Shown in pieces: positions 26,701 to 38,700 of a stretch of DNA of 64,000 nt. The notes under the pieces are model-generated. The model had not been told where the DNA came from. It did not search any database and saw only the letters and a list, made by a program, of their open reading frames with translations. The position numbers were made by a program, and so were the translations under genes. The stretch's first letter is position 1, and every line of letters starts with the position of its first letter. Location: contig NC_083523.1 in assembly GCF_032362555.1 (NCBI RefSeq), positions 4,191,501-4,255,500 on the forward strand, in the 5' to 3' direction. The stretch is from Amyelois transitella. Lineage: Eukaryota > Arthropoda > Insecta > Lepidoptera > Pyralidae.

Positions 26701-29700
26701 ACAAGTATTTATAAAGCTAGACCAGTGACGGAATTGGGACCAGAAATAGGGAAAATAAAAGTAGCAGACGCGTTGAATAGTGGTAGTGTTCTCTTCCTGA
26801 TTTTTTATTATTAATACCATTATGTGAAAAATAGGAATTACGCCTCTTTCCTGGAGGCAGAGACTTAACATTTACACTTTATGAGACCGTTGCATACTTC
26901 TTTCGCTTCATCTACATTCATAACTCTTTTAATGCAATCTCGCCGGTATAGTACTAGGTACGCTCTCGATATTTATCAGACAAATAAACCACCCGTAATC
27001 TATTGTATTGTAGAAGTACCAGTGTTATCAGATTCGTAAAATTATCCAAACTCCACTATCCAGAATATTTAAATTCCTATGCCCCGAAGAATAGTTTTAT
27101 TACGTAATTACGAGTGAATTATTTGATCACAGCTATTGTCGGCTGATCAGTCCAAGGCATCCAGGGTATGCCGGACGTAGCTCATATACGATGAAAGGTC
27201 ACATTGTGTGGTCGGCGTGTGACTCGAACTGTATGGCATTTGTAATTTGTAGTTAATTTTACTTCTTTTTTATAAGCATAATTCTTTAACTTCTTTTTAA
27301 TAATAATAATCAAGCGCTAACAGTTTTGGGGTTTCAAAGTCCATTTAAGGCGTTAACATGTAAAAAGGTCAAGGGTTAAAATTGACTGAAGCGACGAACT
27401 TGCATGAAGAAAGTAATGAAAGTCAACGATGCAAAAAAGTATGCATTTATCGTGGCAAGTGAATAGTTGTGGTCTTTGCTTACCCCTCAGAGAAAAAGCC
27501 GTGATTTTACGTATGTAATTATGTATCTTTTAGCATTATATATCACATCACCCCTGTGGTTATAATGAGTTATGATAAATAATTATCAAGCTTGTTTCTC
27601 ATGGGCACAAATGATTAAATTTTTTCCACTTTCTATGATAATATGATAGTTTATTTGATGTCAAAAAAAGTTCACGTTACTAAATATAGAACTCGTATAA
27701 ACTTCTTCGTGGTCAATTAATTGAGTGACCCGGTTCAGTCAAATGCTCCTAAAAGGTCGCCCTCAGTGACATCAGTAATCGTGACGGTACCTAATGACGT
27801 CACTTTATCTTTTGTAAATGCATGGTTTCTAGTTTGCACGAATTTCAATTAAATGACAGCTAAGTAAAATATTAAAAAAAAAATACACGGTTAGTTATTT
27901 ATGTTTCGTTTGCGGTTACCAACCGCGAACAAAAGAGGCAAAATAAGATAAAAAAAAGAGACTTTCTCTTGTCTTGTAGCCCGAATTCCCAAAAAAACTT
28001 AGTCCTATGTTTACCTCAAATGAATTTTTCGCCAAATTTTTGTCTTTATCTTCTCACTGGTTTTAAACAGTAACTTTTTCCAGAATTGCCAAGATAATAT
28101 TTTTAATGTAAAGTATTGTTTTTTTTTTTAAGGTAATCTTGTTCAGGTCACAGCCATTGTTTTTAACAAATCGTCGGCCTCTGTGGCGCAGCGGTAGTTC
28201 GCTTGTCTGTGACACCGGAGGTCCCGGGTTCGAATCCCGGCCAGGGCATGATGAGAAAAGAACTTTTTCTGATTGCCCTGGGTCTTGGATGTTTATCTAT
28301 ATAAGTATTTATTATAAAATATAGTAACGTTGAGTTAGTATCTCGTAACACAAGTTTCGAACTTACTTCGAGGCTAACTCAATCAGTGTAATTTGTCCCA
28401 TATATATTTATTTATTTATATTTAAATCACAGAAATGCGGCCACTTCAACTTGTGACACCGTTCTATACAATATTGTCAAGTTGTTGACGACAGTGCAAA
28501 TACACAAATGTAAATTAAGACCTAGTTGTTACTTAGTCCATTCAACTGCTCTTATGGGTGTATTAAAACTTGTATGATAAGATCGCGCCCATACCCGAAA
28601 ACAATACGAGGACATATTGCGCTCAACCATTGTATTCGACCAATATGGTGAGTTTCGCATGAGCGCGCACGCATGCGTCGCGCCGCACGTCATTACCGCA
28701 TACCATTTAATTATCAGTTCGAATTTTAAACGAATAAACTGTTAAAATGTTCGAACAAGTCATTCCGATTGAAGTGTTTTTGTTACACTTATTTTGTCAG
28801 GGTGCTTGCGTAAAATACTGCTGTTATTCATTTTCTGTTAGTTTGCAACACGCAACACAACACATAAAGAAATATGCTTATTTTATAGGAACAGTGTCAT
28901 ACGTCAACATATTATTTAAGCTCACACAATTAAAGTTTTAATGTATTATCGCATTACTATGATGTCAAGGTTAAGTTTAAGATGGGTAAGGTTCTCCTTT
29001 TAACAAAATCCCACATCTGGATAGTAGTCTGGTCATATTGAGAATCAGAAAGGATGCCACTGGCAAAGGTCAAATGAATTTAAATAATTCGTCACAATTT
29101 CCAAATTATAGCTAGTGATAGCTGGCGCTTACATGTTTTAAGTAACGTGACTCTTACATCTAGTTAACACAACACACTACACAATTTATTTAAACCTAAA
29201 TCTTCTGGTAAAGTTATTACTATAATAAAATGATTTTGTATTTTTTAAATAAATTATACTTTTACTTAAAAAATACAAAATACTTTTACTTTTTTTTCAA
29301 ATTAATTATCTTAAATCGACATGCATATGACCAATTTCAGGTACAGGAATGACATCGGAAGCCCTGGGAGTGTCGGTAGCGCCTTCGTTCTTCCACTCTT
29401 GCGTGTCGGACGGCAAAACGGCCACTATGGAGGATGTCCAGCGGTTCAAGGTTAGCAATTACCATTAACGGGTTAAATGAGCTGTTACCACTTTCATGGA
29501 AGTTATCCTTGTCGCTCTATCGACGAATGTTTTGGTTAGACAGAGATATTACATAGATGACTTAACGAATCTGTAAATGCGATGTTTTCATTTTAGATTT
29601 TATAGAGAATGATTTTAATTTATCTTTATCTGTGTGCATCAAAAGAACAAATGTTGATTTATTTATTATATTATGTTTGTTCTTTACCCACAGAGGTTAA

Positions 29701-32700
29701 TCTGAAAACTTTGCAATAAATTGTTTTGCGGATTTTATACGCAATTAAGTTAGGATATATGGAAATATACGCCCAATGAAAGTACTTTGAGGCTTTTGAA
29801 TTTCAGAAAAGATTTATTTCCAAATTGTAATAAAAATGTAAATAACATAATGATGTGCACATGAATAAACATTGCACCACGCCTCTATTAATAACAACAT
29901 ATCGGGTCTATGGTAATCATCCGACGTGTTTTGATGTAGGTATACGTTATCAATACTAATCTACCCGGTCACAGATATCGGTTTGCGCTATTGTTTGAAA
30001 ATAAAACAATGCATAATCGCGTTTAAATGAATTTGAGCGAAGGAACTCTAGAATATTTCAATTTCTTTTTGTATTGTTCTCTATAACTATAGGATTAAAA
30101 AAAATTTAAATAGTCTCTATAAATATAGTTAGGCCACATAGAATGCGACGCCACCTTTTTTTAGTCACTGTGGCGTAAGTCCTTTTACAAGTGATTGTTT
30201 TGGTCAGAAAGTCTCCTGTTCAGTCCCATGTCAGTCGTATTGATTGGTTGTTGTAATGAGTTGTATTTAACTGTTTTATGTTGTACTCGTATGCAGTTAT
30301 TTCCAAGTTACGTTTTCAAAACTGCGTATTATTTTTTTATTGCTGAAGAGAAACAATTTCTTACAAAAGTATTAATTCAACAGATGACAATATAAGTCTT
30401 ATCAGTAAGTCCAGAGTTAATAGCATTTGTTTATCAGATAACAGAGTTAAATGTTGTTCAGATCGTACTTAACAATGTCTAGGGGATTCACAATCCTTCA
30501 AGATTATACTACACACTTCTAGTTCATATAAAGACTCAATTTGTTAATATGATATCTGTGCTTAGTTTGATTAACCTGAAAATAATTTAAAAACGTTATG
30601 ACAAACGACCAATGATCGACAAAAAATAGAACCGACTTTTAAAAAAAGTGAGGTTTCTAGATTCGACCGTATATATATTTGTTTTGTTAATGCCTAACAG
30701 TATATTGGGTAAAAGTATTTCATGTCGGATGATTACAAAACTGTATAGGAAGTAAGAAGCGAGCGTTGTAAATAGCTTAATTGGTATTGTTGAACATGCG
30801 GCTTCAGGCTGAAGTGAGCGTGAGTACTCATTACATACGATACTGTAGTATATACTTCCCCTGCCGGCATAGTAATAGCTTATTTTGCACACACCTTCAC
30901 GGTCATAGTATAACTCTTTAGAAATAAATTGCTTTTATCATATTTTAATATAACCTTTTTGTCCATATGCCATCTTGTTCCCAGCACTTTTCCGTACGAG
31001 TAGGAAGTCGTAAGAGGCGACAAAGTGAATAAGCAGTACCACCTAGTGTGCAAACATGATCAAAAACGGGATCACTGAATATCAAACAAGGGTCGCATTG
31101 AATTTATAATCTCATTTACCCAATCCTAGATCGTGGTCATGAAGAGCTACTTCTTTGGAGTAGACGTTACCGGAACAATCTTGGAATGCAATTTTTTTCG
31201 TCAATGTCGTCCGTTGTCTAACATTTTGGTGTAGAGAAATCAGAAAGTTTGGGAACAAGTTTCTTACCTTTTATTTTTGTCTTTAAATTTTTGACCTGAT
31301 AACAAAACAGAGATTTAGTTTTATTTTTAGTATAAATGGAATATAGCGGCTAGCTTAAAACAGGTCTGAAATATTTACTATTAGTGTGCCCGTTTATTAT
31401 ACAATTATTAGGCTTATGAGAAAACAGATTTCAAATATTGCAACAAAAAGTCTTCCATAGATATGGACTAAAATTCAGATATAAGATCCAATATTTTTTT
31501 TATTAGAAAACTAAAACCTTTTGATTTATCGTATCAATAATAATGGTATTTTTTTGTAATAATAGTCTTATTTGTATTAGAAAATCTTGTTCATAAAGAT
31601 CTTTTGCAGATTTAATGCAACCGGTGACGGAACATTTGTTTGTTGACATAAATTTGTTTCGTCGGTTGCAATAATTATTGATATGGTCATTACAAAATGG
31701 GGTCTTCCTTTCCTTATTAAGTTGATTACAAAACATATATGCTGTTGCAATAGAATTATATGCGGTTTAATATTTAAACATAGTAATTTTATGTGCTCGG
31801 TATAAATCATGGAGAACAACGAAATGGGGTTTATGAATAAAGATGTGTCAAAACACGTGTAAATTAGCGTGCGAAGCCCTAAAATATATGTCGTGCAGTC
31901 AACATAAATTAGATGAGTAATGCACACAAACTTATCTTTTGATAATCAAACAATGTTTGTGGTTTAATGCGCACTTCTATTAAAATACTGCTTTGTTTAC
32001 ACAAGTCAGTGTTATTATACATTTACCTGGAAAATTAAAGCATTGTTAAAACGACTATAATAGTTTACAGATGCAAAATAGAATGTAACTCATGTTATTT
32101 TTATATAAATTAGTGTTGGGTAAAACCACCCCGATAATTTAAAAAAATCAGTCCAGTTATTTATACCACCATAATGATATTTTGTTGAATATATATATTC
32201 TATGTAGTGTGTGGTAATGTGTTCGTGTTTAGTAAGTTTGGGCGTGCGCACTACATCTAAGCTCGTTTAGACAAGGCATATGAGTTTCTGCCTAATTTAT
32301 ATTGGGTTTAATTATCCTACGATAATCATTAATTTGGTATTTTTGCTCATCCTGCGACACCGTTGATAAGCTTGATTCACGACTCTTACTCACTTCCTAA
32401 AGCCAGTGACTCACCTGTTATCCGAGCTAATTTAATTAAAACTGTTTGCCGAGTAATGTAGCGTAGTGATCACACTGTTTGAATTAGTATTTAGTACTAT
32501 TAGTATTACTTTGTATCGCTTATCATACTTCCCACTATAGTTGGAAGCTATAATTTGCTCAAATTTCTAATAATTATGCTTGTAAAAATATTAGACTGCC
32601 TATTTTTTATTAACTCTAAGATATATTTTATTAAAAAGAAATAGTTACGTATGTTTAGGTTAGGCCATCTGCTTATATTATTTTCTTCTTATAATATGAG

Positions 32701-35700
32701 GGTGTTATCATACTAATGTTTTCTGGCTAAAAGATTTAAATAACAATCGGGTTCTGTTTTTTAGAACAGTAGGCATTGCCTGAATAGAACTTTCTTACAA
32801 AATACACACGAATATCGCTCTGTCGAAATTAGATTAATGATGCCAGTTTGTTGAAAGATATTACAATCACCTATTATTTTTATAAACTGATTAAAGTGTC
32901 AGCATCAACTAACACAACATGGCGCCGTTTTGGCAATGTTCAGCATCAGTAGTAAAATAGATGCCGACATCCGTTAGTATGATAACGCCCACGCCACCAA
33001 TCGGGCCCGCATTTCTCAATTGCAAAGCTCACTAAATGCTAATTCGTACACCAGGTGGCGACCCGTATAATGCGTCAACTGATCGAGCAGTTCAGTGCCG
33101 GCGATCTGTTCGGGCGAGACAACTACGAGTATTACGCGAGGGTCACTGGGCGCATACTGAGGGTGAAAGACGAGTGGATTTGTTCCTTTAGAGATCCGCC
33201 GCCGCCGAGGCACCATCGGGATCAGGAGGCTTATGCTAGTGAGTATACTGTTGATATGTGAATTCGCAATATCTTACTATAGAAGTGCTGGGTACTTGTG
33301 AATCGCAATACTTCATATTGCATCTCTATTCTGGAATTTAATGGCAACTGCGCAAAAAACCTAGGGCGATGTTAGACGATGACACACCATTGTGTTATAA
33401 TTCTTTGATTATATATAACTAAATGTCCAGTAAGATGGTTTCCAAGTGAATATTAGAAGTGCAATAGTTGATGCCCGATGCGTTAAATTTTCTCATTCAA
33501 TATAGGTTTATTCTCAAATAAAAGTTTATACAAATTAAGGTATATGTAAAAACTTATATCGAATTTCAAAGGCTCGGGCAAGATACTAATAAATTTTCAA
33601 AGAAAATAAAAATATTTCGTGCTTCTAAATTGGAATCCAATGATGAGTTCAGTGAATCCTGTAGATGATTAAATAATTTTCGGCGATGTATAAAATCAAG
33701 GTAACGATTACATGTTATGAGAACTTCAGTCGACGAGACACTGTTTGTAGTGATTTGAGATTGCTTTATATTTAGACTGGGACGGCCGATGTTATCGTTA
33801 ATTGAGAGAATTACCAGTTTAATTGCTACGGTATGTTTGGTGTCGCGACTCTTAATTATAAGGTTTTATGACCACATGACGTGCATACAAAATTTGCCTC
33901 TGCCTATAATTTTACTCAATTTAAGCAGTTATAGGGTAGGGAATGTCTATTTCTTTATGTAGCCTAGTTGTAATCTCCCTATGAAATGTTTAGTTTTGTC
34001 AATAAGGCTAATCGAATTAAAGAAACGTCAAATTTTTTCATCAGCTTGATAATATTTCGATGGAAATATAGAAAGTTTTCGCGTGACCACTTTATGCCTT
34101 CCCTTTTCAGCTTCTATTACCTTCGAATTTGAGAGTGGTTGTCAGCTTGGTTAGAATGTTTATTGAAATCTCTTATTAATTAAGAAAATAAATTAACAAA
34201 AGAAAATGCTCGATTGATGAAGCTTTGAATCCCGAAAGTAAGGACATCTATCGGTTATACTGATCAAGTTTATTTTTACAGGACAATTATCATTGGAAGC
34301 TGAGAAAACGTGGTTACAGTGCGAGTGTGACCGTTGGGGCAATAAGTTCAACTTAGAAGGTACATCATATCTACTATTAAAATATAGACTAAAACATAAA
34401 TCTACAAGGAAATTATAATGAATAGTCAAATCTTCCACAGGTCCACTCAAAGAAAATCGTTTAAGTTATTAAATAGTCAAGTTTTTAGTCAATTTTGTAT
34501 CATATTATTTGGTGAGTCAAAAGTTTACAGAATTTTACAATAACATACACATTTCATGGTATTGTTCCATCATCGTTTTATGTTGTATGGTAGAACATTG
34601 GGGTTGGTGGCACATATAATATGTATTACTATGTCATATAATGTAATTATTATCACTTGTAACCCATTGTAAGCATTTTTTCGACTAACCGTGGGTTACC
34701 ATCAAATGTATTTTCAAAGTTAACAGTTAAGTAGATAAACTTAAATATTCACTTGTTTAATAAGATTCAGCATTAAAGTTAGATAAATAAAAACAAGTTA
34801 ATATTACTTACTAATGGTGGGCACTTAATTAGATAGATTTATCCACACAAAAAATATAAGCATAGTTTTCATAAGAAACAGAAGTTAATAAGTATAAGTG
34901 CTTACGTTTGACCCACTTATACCTGATTTGAATGAGTAAAAAATATTATATGTTAATTTTATTCTGATCTTAAGACTATATTTTATACATGCAACAGTGG
35001 TATAAAGGTGCCGTCTGCCGATCATTTGACGTTATTCCAAAAATTGCGTATTAACGTACACACAGCAAACTTTTAATTATAACCTGCCACTTTTTCAGAG
35101 TTATTCCACATTTTAGTTGGCTCGGATAAACAATATATTGTCCTTGCTATTTGATAAAGACAAAGCTCAATCTTCAATTATCTCATTGCAGATCTAATCC
35201 ATAAAAACCGTTCAATCATTGAGTTTCTCATTACAGGTCTAACAAAATCCGAGGAGTGCCAATCCATGCCGGCCCTGATGGGCGCGGCGGGCGGGGGCGC
35301 CGCGGGGGGCGTCCTCGGGCTCGGGATCATCCCCGAGCACAGCCTCTTGGACTCGTGTACGCGGCTGTCCATCTCACTCGAGGAGAGCGTGTTCAAGGTG
35401 ATATCATCATTATATAATAAAAGGAGAAAAGAGGAGAGAAATAATCAGTTTTAAAATAATTATATTATGAACATAAAAATTAAGAAGCTTTTACAATAAA
35501 AAATATTTTTGACATATCTCTCTAACAAAACCATGGCAACCGTTGCTATGGCGTCTAGCAACAAGGTTGCCTACATCAATAATACATGTAATATAACAGT
35601 AAAATCCGAGAAATTCCAAGACATGCCGCAAGCTTATGTGGGTGCTGCAGGGGGGTTGAGGGGTCTCATTGGAGGAGAGTGTGTTTGACATAGCGTGTAT

Positions 35701-38700
35701 CTGTTTGAGATTGATTATTATAGCGTGTCTGAACTGTATATCATCTATGACAATTTACGGAGACGTTCGCGTCAGTACAGCTTAATTGATGATGCAGTAC
35801 TTAGTTGCATACCATTTACCGCCAACTGTCTTCGATGAGCGGTAAGTTGGCAGCACTGCTGCGTACGGATGCGAATTCGTTCCTATGTGGGCCATCGCCG
35901 GCAAAATGAGAAAGGCCGTTGATCTACGTAGCCCGAGTTCTAGCATGTCGACTCCGGCAATTTATTTGCGACATACAGTATATCCCTACTGATATTCTAG
36001 GAAGTTTTACCGATAAGAGCCTATAAGCTCTCTAACCTTAACAAATAATTAATAAATTTATTCCATTTCCTCTCAGGTATCGGTCAGTTCGTCTTCGCAA
36101 TCCTCCCGCAGCAACTCTAGCCCCCACATGACACTTGAAGAACTGCGAGCTATCAACAAGTACGCCGAGAGTACTAAGAGTCTCTCCTATCTTCCTCAGG
36201 TAAGGAATGTGGCGCCATCTGTGTTTGTGCGATTTTCCCATTGAACGAATGTTTGATACAGATGTTTTAAGGTTTTCGATTGAGATTTGTAGGTAGAAAT
36301 GAAATTTTACAATAATATGAACCCCAATTTACCTAGTGATAAGGTTTTGCGAAAAGATTTTAATTTTTTCATTCCTATGAATTGAAATATTTGTGTTGAA
36401 GTTTTTTGAATGTCTGAAAAAAAGGTATTGGTTGATCGAATGTTATTTGAAAAAATTTTAACTTGGTGACGAGTGTTTATTTTTAAATTTGTAATACCTA
36501 CACTATTTATTGTTTCTATGGCGTTTAATGAAGATTATCCTACCCTAGATTTATAAAAATGTGTGTTTGAATTCTAGCGCTCTCATAAAGGACGTTTATC
36601 TTAAGCGATGGTGACTGATATCTCTACCTTAACACCTGTTGAGAGTCTGTCCCTTGTCTGTCTCTAACACGGATCACTGGAAAATAAACCGTATGTTACT
36701 GCAAATAAGTATGGTCTTGGCAACTTGTAGATTTTACTTTCGATGCCGAGTTATGAACCCTGTTTTGGTATTGTGTTTGTGTACCTACTTGACACGGCAT
36801 TTGTGATATTTGGCAATATGTTTTTTTATTTCATAATATTAAATAAAAGCCGGTAAAACCCGATTCGAACAAGCATTGACACATATTTTCCACTTAGAAA
36901 AAATAATGATGCCTAGATTGACAATTTGTATCTACTTAAAATGCTGTACACGACAAAAGAGGATTTGATTATTGCGTAGCTTCCAGAAGTCAAGACGTCC
37001 ACAAACACTAAACTTTTATTTTTGAATGACATATGTTTTATTTTTAGTAGCGGTCCGTGTCAAATGCATGAGTAATTTCTGTTTCCCCTTGAAGCGAGTT
37101 GTGGCTGTTCTTATTCCTTTGTAATTAGTACTCAACTCACATTATAAATAATGAAGGACAATGACCACGATGTGTATAGACATCGACCAAGCACGACTGG
37201 GTGTTGAGAACACTAGCTTCAGCTGCACCTGTTGATGCTAACTATGTTGCGAACTGTCCTCGGAACATATTAGGTCTATATTTTTTTTAAGTCTATTAAA
37301 GTTCGAATTTCAAAATTTTAAATAAAACCGTTAACAGCTTGAGGTTGTGGTGCGAAAAGTCATCACATTAACAGTATTTCTGTGTGAATACTAATCTTTA
37401 TTTACTTTAAATATTAACAAAACAAAAAGTTCAGTTTTAAATAACATCAGGGTGTGTTTAAGTAACTAAGTTAACAATATTTACTAACTTTTTTATTCTG
37501 TCATCATTTTCTAAAACAATTAATTGTATAATATTAATAAACCTTTATAATGATAATGATTTATGATAAAGCTGAAACCAAGAATGAAAAGTAAAGACCG
37601 CGAAATTTGTAGAGTAACAATTTGGTACAGGGCCGTTGCCAGGATTTTGATTGGTTGTCATAGGCTACTTAACTAAAAAGTAAACTGCAAATTACGGTCT
37701 GCACGTTCCTCTTTACAAATATAAAGAGCGGATACACAAATCGTGATAGAAGAAGCGAAATTTCTTAGGAAGAAGAAGATTTTGTAGACCGAGATAAAGA
37801 AAACATATGATTGTTTAAAATTGCTTGTCGCATTTAATTATTTATTGATACTCTTCATAAGAAGTTTCGCCTCGAGAGATAAAATGTCTTAAGTAAGTCA
37901 GGGGATGCTACTGGTAAAGCACAGCAAAATAAACGATGCGCACCTGGCTACGGCCCTAATGGTGGTGGTGCGTAGGTGCACGAGCGGCAGCGAGCGCGGA
38001 TGCGCACGCGCTCCGAGTGGTTCCTGCAGACGGGCAGCTCGCTGGACACGGGCCGCCGCGCCGGTACGCCGCCCCCGCCCCCGCCCCCGCCCCGGCCCCC
38101 CGCCACCCGCTGCGCCCCGCCCCCGCCGCCGGCCAATGAGAGCACAGCTCTCTACGTGCTTGTCGCCTGTCTAGAGTTTTTGTTTTGACCTCGCACCGGT
38201 ACTGTGCAATGTGTTCGTTCGCTTCGGTGCGGAGGACTAACAGGCGTTGGAGAAGGCTTTATTACCCTCTATTTGTTTTTAATGGCTTAATTACCCTTTG
38301 CGAACTTTTTGTACGTGTGTATACGCTGACACCATAATTTTACGTGGCGATGGCCTGTAAATTCTAACAATTAAAACTTGGAGGCCATAAGTTTTTAATA
38401 TAATTATTATTATATATATTTTATTTTTATGATATTAGACAGTATTTTAGTAACTTCTTTGAACTACGAGAAGCTTTTCTACTATATCAAAAAAACACTG
38501 GACAAATAAAGCCTTCTGCATCACAACCGGTATAAACGCTACGGGGCCCGCTTTCCGCTTCTATGAGCATGCAGTGTACAATCTCCTTTGTCGCATATTT
38601 CCTCGCATGTCTGTCTATCTGTTCGTATATTGTGATCATATAATATACATGTGCATTTATTTCATGGCTTATTCATAACCAAGTTCTAACATTAACATAA

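Noticed and set aside
28176-28250. A tRNA gene
   Set aside because: It has A- and B-box-like parts but poor acceptor-stem pairing, and it continues into a SINE body shared with 17930-18152.
37948-38145. Minus-strand Gly-rich frame opposite RhoGAP exon 10
   Set aside because: It is the shadow of a proline/arginine-rich GC-rich exon on the other strand.
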